Source: Amycolatopsis orientalis DSM 43388 (lineage in GTDB: Bacteria; Actinomycetota; Actinomycetes; Mycobacteriales; Pseudonocardiaceae). From it: 54,949 nt of DNA. The translations under genes and the position numbers were made by a program. The stretch covers positions 1 to 54,949 of the forward strand of contig NZ_ASXG01000032.1 in NCBI RefSeq assembly GCF_000411975.1, in the 5' to 3' direction. Below, piece after piece: positions 8,510 to 16,961 of this stretch (its first letter is position 1; every line of letters starts with the position of its first letter). The notes below the pieces were generated by a model. That model was not told where the DNA came from and made no database searches. It was given only the letters and a program-made list of their open reading frames with translations.

Positions 8510-9193
8510 GTGGCGATGCCCGAAACCGCGAGCGCCGGACCGCGCCGCACCGGTCCGGCGAACCTCAAGGCGATGGCCGCGCAGGAGATCCGCCGCCGCG
8601 TCTTCTCCGGTCAGCTGCGCGCCGGGGCGAAGATCGACCAGGAGGCGCTCGCCGACGAACTCGGCATCAGCAAGCTGCCCATCCGCGAAGCGCTGATCAC
8701 GCTCGACCACGAGGGCGTGGTGGAGCACATCGCCCGGCGCGGCGCGTTCGTCGCGCAGATGACGAGGGACGACATCCGGGACCACTTCCGCGTGTTCGGC
8801 GTCGTGTCCGGCTTGGCCGCGGAGCGGGCGGCGAAGAACCTGTCCCCGGAAAGCCTGCAAGCGCTGCACGACCTGGCGGACCGGATGGAGTCCGCGGCGG
8901 ACCGGGCCGAACAGGAACGGCTGAACTACGAGTTCCACCGGCGGATCAACTACGCCGCCGACTCGCGCCGGCTCCTCTCCCTGCTCGGCATCCTGGTCAA
9001 AACCGTGTCGCACGGGTTCTACGAGGCACACGAAGACTGGCCGGACAAGGCGCGCGACGACCACCGGCTGATCCTGGCCGCGCTGTCGGCCCGCTCGGCC
9101 GCCAAGGCGCGCACGCTGGTGGAGAAGCACCTCGCCGACGCGGGCGAACGCGCGGTGGCGTTGCTGGAGCGGCAAGGCTTCTGGGACCGCTGA
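8510..9193 (+). CDS. GntR-family regulator with FCD ligand domain
   Basis: A 227-residue regulator. The winged helix occupies roughly residues 15-80 (AAQEIRRRVFSGQLRAG, then ADELGISKLPIREAL as the recognition helix, then VEHIARRGAFVAQM as the wing); residues about 90-215 are an all-helical FCD domain with the metal/ligand histidines in NYEFHRRINYAAD and KHLADAGERA. The GTG at 8510 is preferred because GGGAG lies six bases upstream; ATG at 8516 is possible. It is divergent from the acyl-CoA operon, its likely target, with an acyl-CoA or acid as plausible effector. Confidence 0.88.
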   Translation: MAMPETASAGPRRTGPANLKAMAAQEIRRRVFSGQLRAGAKIDQEALADELGISKLPIREALITLDHEGVVEHIARRGAFVAQMTRDDIRDHFRVFGVVSGLAAERAAKNLSPESLQALHDLADRMESAADRAEQERLNYEFHRRINYAADSRRLLSLLGILVKTVSHGFYEAHEDWPDKARDDHRLILAALSARSAAKARTLVEKHLADAGERAVALLERQGFWDR

Positions 9194-9263
9194 GCGAGGC
9201 CGCCGCACGGTTGTGCGAAGTGAGGTTTTATGGCTCCGCCCGGCCCCCGTTACGGTCGATTTC

Positions 9264-10715
9264 ATGGAGCGGAACTTTCAGTCGGCCGAAGACCTCGCGG
9301 CCGCCTTGCGGGCCGGTGAAGTGTCCTCAGTGGACTTGACCGACGCGGCGATCGCCCGCATCGAGCGGGAAGACAAGGCGCTCAACGCGATCTGCGTGCC
9401 GGACTTCGCCCGGGCCCGCGCCGCCGCGCGGGAGGCCGACCAGGCGCGCGCCCGCGGCGAAGACCGGCCGCTGCTCGGCATCCCGGTCACGGTCAAGGAG
9501 TGCTACAACGTCGCCGGACTTCCCACGACCTGGGGCCTGCCCGAGCACCGGGACTTCCGCCCCGCCGAAGACGCACTGCAGGTCTCGCGGCTCAAATCCG
9601 CCGGCGCGGTCCTTCTCGGCAAGACCAACGTGCCCCGAGGCTTGCAGGGTCTGCAGAGTGCCAATCCGGTCTACGGCACCACCAACAACCCGTGGGACCA
9701 CGACCGCACGCCGGGCGGCTCCTCCGGCGGATCGGCCGCGGCTCTGGCGGCCGGCTTCGGCGCGCTGTCCATCGGCTCCGACATCGGCGGTTCGCTGCGC
9801 ACCCCCGCGCATTTCTGCGGGGTCTACGGGCACAAGCCGTCGCTCGGCCTGGTGCCGAACCGCGGCATGGTCCTGCCGGACACGCCCGCGTTGCCGGTCG
9901 ACCTGGACCTCGCCGTCGTCGGCCCGATGGCCCGCACCGCCCGCGACCTCGCGCTCCTGCTCGACGTCATGGCCGGACCGGACCCGCTGACCTACGGCGT
10001 GGCCCACGAACTGGCCCTTCCGCCCGCGCGCCACGAGAAGCTGAGCGACTTCCGGGTCCTGGTGCTCGACGACCACCCGTTCCTGCCGACCGGAGCCGCC
10101 GTGCGCGCCGGAGTGCAGCGGGTAGCCGACGCCCTGGCCGACGCCGGCGCCCAAGTCGAACGTCACAGCCCCTTGCTGCCCGATCTGGAGGAAGCCGCGA
10201 CGCTCTACACCCAATTGCTGTTCTCCGGCTCGGTCGCGCGGTTCCCCGTCGACGCCTACGAGCACTTGCAGACCCGCGCCGCCGCACTGAGCGACAACGA
10301 CCAGGGCCTGGACGCGGCGCGGCTGCGGGGAATGGTGCTCACCCACCGCGACTGGCTCGCGGCGGACCACCGCCGCGAACTCCACCGGCACGCCTGGCGG
10401 CAGTTCTTCGCCGAGTTCGACGCGGTGGTGTGCCCGGTGACGCCGACCCCCGCGTTCCCGCACGACCCCGATCCCGATCTGCTGGCCTGCCGGATCGACA
10501 TCGACGGCGTCCAGTACCCGTTCTTCGACCAGCTGGTCTGGGCCGGTCTGGCCACCATGCCCGGACTGCCCGCCACCGCCGTGCCCGCGGGCCTTTCCCC
10601 GGAGGGCTTGCCGGTGGGGGTGCAGATCGTCGGCCCGATGTTCGAGGACCGGACACCGCTGCGGCTGGCTGAGCTGCTGGAGCAGAAGATCGGCGGGTTC
10701 CGGGAGCCGCATTGA
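9264..10715 (+). CDS. Amidase signature family hydrolase
   Basis: A 483-residue amidase with the complete Ser-cisSer-Lys triad: Lys78 in VTVKECYN, Ser154 in TPGGSSGGSA and nucleophile Ser177 in SDIGGSLRTPA. The C-terminal ATMPGLPATAVPAG and LPVGVQIVGP segments are also standard. The family hydrolyses amide bonds of many small molecules, so the substrate is unknown. The start ATG follows an open leader that encodes nothing recognisable. It is preceded by the GntR gene 70 bases upstream on the same strand. Its stop codon lies inside the -35 element of the next promoter. Confidence 0.93.
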   Translation: MERNFQSAEDLAAALRAGEVSSVDLTDAAIARIEREDKALNAICVPDFARARAAAREADQARARGEDRPLLGIPVTVKECYNVAGLPTTWGLPEHRDFRPAEDALQVSRLKSAGAVLLGKTNVPRGLQGLQSANPVYGTTNNPWDHDRTPGGSSGGSAAALAAGFGALSIGSDIGGSLRTPAHFCGVYGHKPSLGLVPNRGMVLPDTPALPVDLDLAVVGPMARTARDLALLLDVMAGPDPLTYGVAHELALPPARHEKLSDFRVLVLDDHPFLPTGAAVRAGVQRVADALADAGAQVERHSPLLPDLEEAATLYTQLLFSGSVARFPVDAYEHLQTRAAALSDNDQGLDAARLRGMVLTHRDWLAADHRRELHRHAWRQFFAEFDAVVCPVTPTPAFPHDPDPDLLACRIDIDGVQYPFFDQLVWAGLATMPGLPATAVPAGLSPEGLPVGVQIVGPMFEDRTPLRLAELLEQKIGGFREPH

Positions 10716-10772
10716 CACTCCGCTCCGTCATTCATACATTATCTCCAACTTTGCATGAATGACGGAGCGGAG
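10712..10772 (+). promoter_or_regulatory. Promoter flanked by a perfect 18-bp inverted repeat
   Basis: TTGACA at 10712-10717 is a perfect -35; TACATT at 10735-10740 is a fair -10 at the ideal 17-base spacing. An inverted repeat with 18-bp perfect arms, CTCCGCTCCGTCATTCAT (10718-10735) and its complement (10755-10772), has its left arm filling the promoter spacer and its right arm just after the expected start of transcription. A bound dimer or tetramer would block polymerase. If transcripts read through from the amidase, the same arms would form a hairpin hiding the GGAG Shine-Dalgarno at 10769-10772. The regulator may be the TetR protein at 13340. Confidence 0.65.
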
Positions 10773-10781
10773 CTGGTTCGG

Positions 10782-12242
10782 ATGAAGCTCGGCAAGACCG
10801 CTGTCGTCCTCGGCGGAAGCGTCGCGGGCCTGTGCACGGCCGGGGCGCTGGCCCCGCACTTCGACCAGGTGCTCGTGCTGGAGCGCGACGAGCTTCCGGA
10901 GGGAGCCGAGCATCGGCGCGGCGTGCCGCAGAGCAAGCACCCGCACTTCCTGCTGAACTCCGGCCGCCGGGCGATCACCGAGCTCTTTCCCGGGTTCGAG
11001 GACGACCTCGTCGCGGCGGGCGGACTGCATCTGATGCCGTCGATGGACGCCGCCTACCTGGACCGCGAGGGCTGGTCGGCGCGCAAGCGCAGTGCGATGA
11101 CGATGGTCTACAGCTCGCGCGTCCTGATCGAACGCGTGCTGCGGGACAAGGTGCGCGAACTGTCCAATGTGGAGATCCGGGAGCACGTCTCGGTGCGCGG
11201 CCTGGCCACTGCGGGCGGAGCGGTCACCGGCGTGGACCTCACCGCGCCCGGCGGCGAGGAGCATGTGGACGCCGACTTCGTCGTGGACGCGATGGGCCGC
11301 GGCTCGCCGGTCGCGAAGTGGCTGGTGGCGGCGGGTTGGCCGGAGCCGGAGGTGCGGACGCTCGACGCCAAGGTCACCTACACGTCGCGCTGGTACGAAC
11401 TGCCCCCGCCCGAGCGCCGTCCGGCGTCCTGGTGGTGGCGGCATCTGGTGCTGATGCCGACGCAGGACCGCGGCCGGCACCCCGCCGAGCACGAGTACCT
11501 GGTCAACTTCTTTCCGATCGAAGGCGACCGGGTCATCGCCTGCATGGGCTCATGGGGGCTGGAAATGCCGCGGACGGCCGACGCTTTCGTCGAATCCGCG
11601 CGCCGGACGCGGACGCCGTTGTTCGCGGCCGCGATGGACCGGTGCACGCCGGCCTCGGAGGTGCATCTGACGCGGTCCACCGGCAACCGCTGGCGGCGCT
11701 ACGACCGCTGGGCGAGCCCGCCGCGCGGCCTCGTGTTCGTCGGCGACTCGATCTGCGCGTTCAATCCGTTCTACGCACAGGGCATCAGTTCCGCTTCGGG
11801 TTCGGCGCTGCTGCTGCGCGCACATCTGGCCCGCGCCGCCAGTCTCGACCCCGGTTTCAGCGCGCGATTCCTGCGGGCGCAACGCAAACTGCTCCAGGTG
11901 CCGTGGACGCTGGCGATGGCCCGCGATCGGGGTTACGAGTGCGCGGAGGGCACCGAACGGCTGCCCGCGTGGCAACGCCGTCTGCTCGCGGCTGTCTCCG
12001 CTCCCGCGTTCAGCCTCATCGTCGGCGCCGCCCGGGAGGACGACGTCGTCGACGAGCACTTCGCCAAGGTGTTCAACCTGGACGAGTCGCTGGGCGACAT
12101 GATGCGCAGCCCGCGTGTGCTCGCCGGACTGGCTCGCTACTGCGTCCGCTCCGCGCTCGGCAGGCACCGCGTGCCCTTCGGCTTCGATCCGCAAGCGGAG
12201 CCGCCCGCCACCGACTATTCGCCGGTCGCGGTCGCGGGATGA
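10782..12242 (+). CDS. FAD-dependent oxidoreductase/hydroxylase
   Basis: A 486-residue flavoprotein of the aromatic-hydroxylase/squalene-epoxidase type. The ADP-binding motif VVLGGSVAGLCTAG starts at residue 7, and the second FAD motif GDSICAFNPFYAQGIS is near residue 325, both seen clearly. FVVDAMGRGSPVAKWL lies between. Expected reaction: NAD(P)H-dependent hydroxylation, epoxidation or a related oxidation of a hydrophobic substrate. ATG 10782 is chosen for the GGAG nine bases upstream; ATG 10755, nine codons earlier in frame, lies in the right arm of the inverted repeat and lacks a ribosome site. Its stop overlaps the start of the membrane protein gene, implying joint function. Confidence 0.88.
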   Translation: MKLGKTAVVLGGSVAGLCTAGALAPHFDQVLVLERDELPEGAEHRRGVPQSKHPHFLLNSGRRAITELFPGFEDDLVAAGGLHLMPSMDAAYLDREGWSARKRSAMTMVYSSRVLIERVLRDKVRELSNVEIREHVSVRGLATAGGAVTGVDLTAPGGEEHVDADFVVDAMGRGSPVAKWLVAAGWPEPEVRTLDAKVTYTSRWYELPPPERRPASWWWRHLVLMPTQDRGRHPAEHEYLVNFFPIEGDRVIACMGSWGLEMPRTADAFVESARRTRTPLFAAAMDRCTPASEVHLTRSTGNRWRRYDRWASPPRGLVFVGDSICAFNPFYAQGISSASGSALLLRAHLARAASLDPGFSARFLRAQRKLLQVPWTLAMARDRGYECAEGTERLPAWQRRLLAAVSAPAFSLIVGAAREDDVVDEHFAKVFNLDESLGDMMRSPRVLAGLARYCVRSALGRHRVPFGFDPQAEPPATDYSPVAVAG

Positions 12243-13309
12243 GCGCCGCCTGCGGGCCGGAGGCGGAGGAGGTCACCCGGCAGCTCGGCTTCGACTGCCA
12301 CCAGGTCAGCCCGGTGGTCTCGGTCCGGGCGCCGTGGGAGTTGGCGCACTGGACGATGCCGCTGCTGGAGCTGCTGATCATCAGCGGCGCGGTTTTCGCG
12401 CTCTGGCACGCCATCCGCCGCTACCGCGCGGGCGACCCGGTCAACCTGGCGCTGTGGTGGGCTTCGCTGGTCTATCTCGTCGTCACCGAACCGCCGCTGT
12501 ATTTCCCCGAATGGTTCGGCCTGGACCGGCTGTACGGATTCATCTTCGCGCACAACCGGTTCACCGTGCAGTTCATGGGGGACCGGCTGCCGCTCTACAT
12601 CGTGGCGTTCTATCCGGTGATCAGCCAGCTCGCCTACGAACTCGTGCGGTCGCTGGGGATTTTCCGCAGCCGCGGCCCGCTGGCCGGGTCCGTCGCGGTG
12701 GCGCTCGCCTGCCAGATCTTCTACGAGGTTTTCGACCAGGTGGGCCCGCAGCTGAAGTGGTGGGCCTGGAACCCGGCCAACCGCATCGTCAACCAGCCCG
12801 CGCTGGCTTCCGTGCCGATGACCAGCATGCTGCTGTTCGCCTCGGTTTCGATGGCGGCGATGACTTACCTGGTCGTGCGTTTCACCGGCAGCCCGACGCG
12901 CCGCGGCTGGCGATTGGTTCCGCGCGTTCTCGCCGCGGGCGTCCTCACTCCGTTCACCATGGCGGTCGCCGGGCTCCCGGCGAGCCTGTTCGACGGCAAC
13001 CGCCCGGTGCAGACGTGGGTGCTGGGCGCGGAATTGGCCCTCGTCTGGCTCGGCGGCGCATGGATCGTCGGGGCGCAGGTGCGTTCCGGCGAGCGCCGGA
13101 ACGAGCCGCTGTCGGCCTTCGGCCGGTACTACCCCTGGATCTACCTGGGCGGGATGGCGGTGTTCTGGCTCGGCGCGCTGCCTGCTTACCTCGGCGCCCG
13201 GAACGGCGTCACCAGCGCCGGTTCTCCGATCGGAAGCGGCCCGTACGCGCTCGCGTGTTTCGTCGGCGCCGGCCTGCTGCTGGCCGCGCAACGCGCCGTC
13301 CGTCGTTGA
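12239..13309 (+). CDS. Conserved polytopic membrane protein, function unknown
   Basis: A 356-residue protein with about seven to eight hydrophobic segments, e.g. PLLELLIISGAVFALW, LALWWASLVYLVV, SVAVALACQIFYEVF, SMLLFASVSMAAMTYLV, ELALVWLGGAWIVGA and YLGGMAVFWLGALPAYL. Between segments it has conserved-looking aromatic loops (TEPPLYFPEWFGLDRLYG and LKWWAWNPANRIVNQPAL). I do not recognise the family with confidence; an integral-membrane enzyme of lipid or terpenoid modification, remotely AveC-like, is one guess. The ATG overlaps the FAD oxidoreductase stop (ATGA), so the two are translationally coupled and probably act on the same membrane-borne substrate. Confidence 0.8.
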   Translation: MSAACGPEAEEVTRQLGFDCHQVSPVVSVRAPWELAHWTMPLLELLIISGAVFALWHAIRRYRAGDPVNLALWWASLVYLVVTEPPLYFPEWFGLDRLYGFIFAHNRFTVQFMGDRLPLYIVAFYPVISQLAYELVRSLGIFRSRGPLAGSVAVALACQIFYEVFDQVGPQLKWWAWNPANRIVNQPALASVPMTSMLLFASVSMAAMTYLVVRFTGSPTRRGWRLVPRVLAAGVLTPFTMAVAGLPASLFDGNRPVQTWVLGAELALVWLGGAWIVGAQVRSGERRNEPLSAFGRYYPWIYLGGMAVFWLGALPAYLGARNGVTSAGSPIGSGPYALACFVGAGLLLAAQRAVRR

Positions 13310-13339
13310 GCCGAGGTTTCGTCTGGGACGATAGCCGCC

Positions 13340-13939
13340 ATGGGGTACCACGGATGGCAGGGCCACCCGCCCGGCGCCGAGGACGAGGCACGCCGCCGGA
13401 TCGTGCAGGCGGCGATCGCGTGCATCGACCGCGCCGGGCTGGCGAAGACCAACCTCTCCCACATCGCCGCGGAAGCCGGGGTCACCCGGCAGACCGTCTA
13501 CCGCTATTTCCCCGGCCTGGCCGAGATCCTGCGGGCCGTCGCGCACGCGGGCGCCGACGAGTTCGCCGAACGGATGCGGCAGCACCTGTCCACGTTCGAC
13601 AGCCCGGTCGAGGTCGCCGTCGAATCCGTCGTCTTCGCCGTCCGCAGCCTGCCCGACGAGCCTTACCTCGGTCTCCTCCTGCAGGCCGGGGAAGCCGACT
13701 ACTTCACCGCCGGAACCGCCACGCCGCCGTCGTTTTCCCTGGGCGCGCGGATCCTGCGGGACACCGAGGTCGACTGGGCCGCCGCCGGGGTGCGCACCGA
13801 CGCCGAACTCCAGGAACTCGCCGAGATCTTGATGCGGCTGTTCATGTCGTTCCTGCAATACCCTTCGACGCCCCCGGCGACCGACGACGAACTCCGCGGG
13901 ATGGTGCGCCGCTGGATCGGACCGGCCCTGCGCGGGTGA
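13340..13939 (+). CDS. TetR-family regulator
   Basis: A 199-residue TetR-like repressor. The helix-turn-helix at about residues 22-65 is clear: ARRRIVQAAIACIDRAGLAK, then LSHIAAEAGVTRQTVYRYFP. The remaining helices form an unassigned ligand domain. It lies 30 bases after the membrane protein gene on the same strand and ends 13 bases before the convergent P450 gene. It is probably cotranscribed with, and a regulator of, the FAD oxidoreductase/membrane protein pair, whose promoter carries a long inverted repeat. Confidence 0.88.
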   Translation: MGYHGWQGHPPGAEDEARRRIVQAAIACIDRAGLAKTNLSHIAAEAGVTRQTVYRYFPGLAEILRAVAHAGADEFAERMRQHLSTFDSPVEVAVESVVFAVRSLPDEPYLGLLLQAGEADYFTAGTATPPSFSLGARILRDTEVDWAAAGVRTDAELQELAEILMRLFMSFLQYPSTPPATDDELRGMVRRWIGPALRG

Positions 13940-13952
13940 TCCGCCCGCCCGG

Positions 13953-15167
13953 TCAGGACCAGGCGACCGGAAGCTGGTGCAACCCGTAGATGTTCATGTT
14001 GGTCCGCAACGGCACCTCCTCCGCCGGAACCGCCAGCCGCAGGCCGGGGAAGCGGCGCAACAACCCCTCGAACCCGGCGCGCATCTCGATCCGGGCCAGC
14101 TGCTGTCCCAGGCACTGGTGGATGCCGTGCCCGAACGCGACCTGCCCGCGGACCTTGCGGCGCAGGTCGATGGTGTCGGGGTGCTCGAAGTGCCGCGGGT
14201 CGCGGTTGGCCGCGAGCAGGGACACGACGACGGTCGAGCCGGCCGGGATCGTCTCGCCGAAGAGTTCGACGTCCTCGGTCGCGTAGCGGTAGAAGATGTC
14301 CGCCACCGACAGGTAGCGCAGCAGCTCTTCCACTGCGTTCGGGAACAGCGTCGGGTCGGCGCGCAGCTCAGCGAGCTGCGCGGGGTTCTCCAGCAACGCG
14401 AACGCGCCCAGCGACAGCATGTTCGCGGTGGTCTCGTGTCCGGCGAGCAACAGCAGGAACGCCATGCCGGTCAGCTCTTCGACGCTGAGGTCCTCGTCGC
14501 GGGCGAGGTCGGAAAGGATGTCCTCGCCGGGGTCGGCGCGCTTGTCCGCGCACAGCTGGCCGAGGTAGCCCATCATCGCGCCGAACGCGGCCATCTTGTC
14601 TTCGAGGTTCACGTCCCGTTCCATGAACTTCGACGAGTTCGCCTGGAAGGTCTCGCGGTCGGCGTAGGGAACCCCGAGCAGCTCGCAGATCACCAGCGAC
14701 GGCACCGGAAGCGCGAACTCCCGCACGAGATCGACCGGCTGGGGGAGCTGCGCGAGCGCGTCCAGCTGCTGTTCGGTGATCTTGATGATGCCGTCTTCGA
14801 GCTGCTTCATCCGCTTGACAGTGAAGGCCCCGGTGAGCTTGCGCCGCAACCGGGTGTGGTCGGGCGCGTCCATGCTGATGAACAGGCCGGGGATCTGCGG
14901 CGACGGCTCGGTGGCGACCGGCATTCCCGGCGTTTCGTAGGGCACGTGGAGCGCGCCGAGGTCCTGGCGGCTGCTGAAGCGCGCGTCGGACATGACCTGC
15001 CGCACCGCGTCGTAGCCGGTGACCAGCCAGCCCTCGTGGCCGTCCGGGAACAGCATCGGGCTGACCGGACGGGTTTCGCGCAGCGCGGTGATCGCGGCGG
15101 GCGGGTCGAACGGGCCGGCGTCGCGGTCCATCGGCAGGCCGTTGACCGGGGAAAGCTGCTGGCTCAT
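13953..15167 (-). CDS. Cytochrome P450
   Basis: A 404-residue soluble bacterial P450. Seen motifs: oxygen-binding I-helix AGHETTAN, K-helix ExxR in EELLRY, and the heme loop FGHGIHQCLGQQLAR with the proximal ligand Cys352. The size and NSSKFMERD/DMAAFGAMMGYL-type helices are typical of CYP105/CYP107-like actinomycete enzymes. No ferredoxin or reductase gene is adjacent, so electrons must come from elsewhere. The start ATG has AGGA seven bases upstream. Its promoter region carries three heptamers at 11-bp spacing, a SARP-type target. Confidence 0.96.
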   Translation of the reverse strand: MSQQLSPVNGLPMDRDAGPFDPPAAITALRETRPVSPMLFPDGHEGWLVTGYDAVRQVMSDARFSSRQDLGALHVPYETPGMPVATEPSPQIPGLFISMDAPDHTRLRRKLTGAFTVKRMKQLEDGIIKITEQQLDALAQLPQPVDLVREFALPVPSLVICELLGVPYADRETFQANSSKFMERDVNLEDKMAAFGAMMGYLGQLCADKRADPGEDILSDLARDEDLSVEELTGMAFLLLLAGHETTANMLSLGAFALLENPAQLAELRADPTLFPNAVEELLRYLSVADIFYRYATEDVELFGETIPAGSTVVVSLLAANRDPRHFEHPDTIDLRRKVRGQVAFGHGIHQCLGQQLARIEMRAGFEGLLRRFPGLRLAVPAEEVPLRTNMNIYGLHQLPVAWS

Positions 15168-15215
15168 CGGGAATCCTTTCGTGGTGGCTTGGTGTCCCCA
15201 CGATCTCCGGGAGGC

Positions 15216-15244
15216 CAGACACGGAGCCGTCACGGCGCTGACAC
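15216..15244 (-). promoter_or_regulatory. SARP-type triple heptamer repeat upstream of P450
   Basis: On the plus strand CAGACAC (15216-15222), CCGTCAC (15227-15233) and CTGACAC (15238-15244) begin exactly 11 bases apart; read toward the P450 gene they are GTGTCAG, GTGACGG, GTGTCTG. Heptamer direct repeats at 11-bp (one helical turn) spacing are the known target form of SARP regulators. A closely similar array precedes the DUF4097 gene at 16962-16990. Both genes also share GTGGCTTGGTG (15184-15194; 16922-16932) 16-17 bases before the start codon. Confidence 0.7.
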
Positions 15245-15248
15245 GAGC

Positions 15249-16052
15249 TCAGGCCCGCGTCAGCGGCACCGCGACCAGTTCGGTCCACGCCGTCGCGGCA
15301 CCCTCCCGAGCGGCCTGGTCGAACGCTTCGTCTCCGAGCTGGTTTCGCGCCTCCTGCTCGATTCGCGCTACGTCCGGGTCCGACAAGTCCTTCTGGCCGA
15401 GGACCTGCGCGCTCGCCGCGAGCAGCCGCGCGGCGTGGTCGTGCTGGGCGCGGCGAAGCGCCAGGTCAGCGACCCCGACGAGCGCGTGTGCGATCTCTGG
15501 CGCGCGTCCGGTCTCCGCGGCCGCGGCGCAGGCGGCGGCACGGTGTTCGCGCGCTTCGTCGAGATCGGCGGCGAACCAGGCGTGCAGGTCGTGGCTCGCC
15601 GCTCGCAGGTGCGGTTGCTGAGCCTCTTCGCCCAGCAGGCTCATCGCGTGGCCGAACTGCTCGAAGGCCTCCGGCGCGTTGCCCTCCCACCGGGCCAGCT
15701 CTGCCCGGACCAGTGCGAGCGAGGCCAGCGTCCCGGGCCAGGTGACGCCTTCCGCGAGCCTCTCCGCCTCAGCGACCGCGGCGGCGCAGGCGTCCTTGTC
15801 TCCGGCGAGCCAGTGCAGCCGGGCTTGCCGCATGCGCATCTGGACCACGTCGTCGAGCGCGGCCAGTTCTTCGACGACCGCGATCGCCTGTTCGAAGTGC
15901 TCGCCCCAGATCCAGTCGATCAGCGTGGCCTTCGGAACGACCTGGCCCGGCCGGAGCGCGAGGGCGGCGAGGAGCCCGCGCAACCGCGCGCCGGGAACGT
16001 CGGCCACGTCGCGGTCGCGGACCTCGAACGGACCCAGGAGCTTGATCTGCAC
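15249..16052 (-). CDS. SARP/AfsR-type regulator remnant: partial winged helix fused to TPR-like tail
   Basis: A 267-residue product from a GTG start. Residues 1-50 (IKLLGPFEVRDRDV, RGLLAALALRPGQVV, TLIDWIWGE) are the first half of an OmpR-type winged helix as in SARP regulators. Normally WGE is followed by the recognition helix, the BTAD domain and, in large members, an ATPase. Here it passes directly into EQAIAVVEELAALDDVVQMRM, and the rest is alpha-helical TPR-like repeats (LAGDKDACAAAVAEAERLAE, RWEGNAPEAFEQFGHAMSLL). The frame stays open across the joint, consistent with an in-frame internal deletion. DNA binding is probably lost; the tail may still be expressed. A pseudogene is as likely as a new function. 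Confidence 0.72.
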   Translation of the reverse strand: MQIKLLGPFEVRDRDVADVPGARLRGLLAALALRPGQVVPKATLIDWIWGEHFEQAIAVVEELAALDDVVQMRMRQARLHWLAGDKDACAAAVAEAERLAEGVTWPGTLASLALVRAELARWEGNAPEAFEQFGHAMSLLGEEAQQPHLRAASHDLHAWFAADLDEAREHRAAACAAAAETGRAPEIAHALVGVADLALRRAQHDHAARLLAASAQVLGQKDLSDPDVARIEQEARNQLGDEAFDQAAREGAATAWTELVAVPLTRA

Positions 16053-16081
16053 CCGCCCGATCCTGCCATCCGATCGGGTGG

Positions 16082-16906
16082 TCAGGCAGCGGAATAGAGC
16101 ACGATGTCGTCGAGCCGCGTGCGAGCGTGGACCTTGAGCGCGCCGCTGCCGCCGCCGGGCGTGCTCAGGCTGTTGCGCACGGCGCCCTTCGTGCTCTTCG
16201 CGTCCACGTCGGCGGCGATGCCCGCGCTGACCCCGACCTCGATCCCGCCGGCCGCGTTCGAAAGCTCCACCTGACCGCGCGTGACCCGCCCGATCCGGAT
16301 CGGGCAGTGCGCGGCCTTGGCGACGACGCTGCCGTCCGCCGTGCCGATGTCGAAGCTGCCGTTCGCGCCGCCGAGCGCGACGTCGGACCGGGCGTGGCCG
16401 ATCCAGACCTCGCCGTTGGCGCCCTGGCAGCGGATCTCGCCTTCGACCTCGCCCAGCCGCAGACCCGCCGCGCTGCCCTCGATCACCGCGTCGCCGCCGA
16501 CGTGCGCGACCACGAGGCCGCCCGCGCCGAGGTTGCCGCGCAGCCCCGCGACCCGGTCGAGCCGCACCTGGCCGGAGCCGATGTTGACCTCGCAGTCGCC
16601 GAGCGTGCCGTCCGCCCGCACCTCGGTCCAGGCCGTGTTCAGGACCAGCGTGGACCCGGCGGGGAGTTCGATCGCGATGTCGACGGAACCGGTCTGGCGG
16701 CCGGACTTGGTCGTCTTGACGGCCAGCACGCCGTCGGCGAACTCGACCTTGGTCTTCTCGGCGACCTTCACGTCGGTGGGATCGGCCGCGTCGACGGGCC
16801 GCACCCGCACGGCGGTCTCGGCACGCTCTCCTGCGGTGATCCGGACCTTCGCCCCGGCGGTGGTGAGGGCGGCGGTGATGGGGTTGGGGGTGGTGAACGT
16901 GGACAT
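16082..16906 (-). CDS. DUF4097-family beta-helical protein
   Basis: A 274-residue protein built of short beta strands with repeated G-x-V-x-L patterns (LGDCEVNIGSGQVRLDRVAG, GGLVVAHVGGDAVIEG, GEIRCQGANGEVWIGHA, GSFDIGTADGSVVAKAA), the adhesin-like beta-helix of DUF4097/DUF4098. No signal peptide or membrane anchor is seen, so it is likely cytoplasmic. The biochemical role of the family is unknown. In actinomycetes these genes often neighbour SARP-type regulators, as here. The ATG has AGGGAGA upstream, and a SARP-type heptamer array is found 55-85 bases before the start. Confidence 0.87.
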   Translation of the reverse strand: MSTFTTPNPITAALTTAGAKVRITAGERAETAVRVRPVDAADPTDVKVAEKTKVEFADGVLAVKTTKSGRQTGSVDIAIELPAGSTLVLNTAWTEVRADGTLGDCEVNIGSGQVRLDRVAGLRGNLGAGGLVVAHVGGDAVIEGSAAGLRLGEVEGEIRCQGANGEVWIGHARSDVALGGANGSFDIGTADGSVVAKAAHCPIRIGRVTRGQVELSNAAGGIEVGVSAGIAADVDAKSTKGAVRNSLSTPGGGSGALKVHARTRLDDIVLYSAA

Positions 16907-16961
16907 TTGGAGTCTCCCTGCGTGGCTTGGTGGTTCGTGGTGACCACATTCGCCCGCTGGG

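Noticed and set aside
10728..11492. Antisense frame over the start of the FAD oxidoreductase gene
   Set aside because: His/Arg-rich shadow translation; the plus-strand frame has clear FAD motifs.
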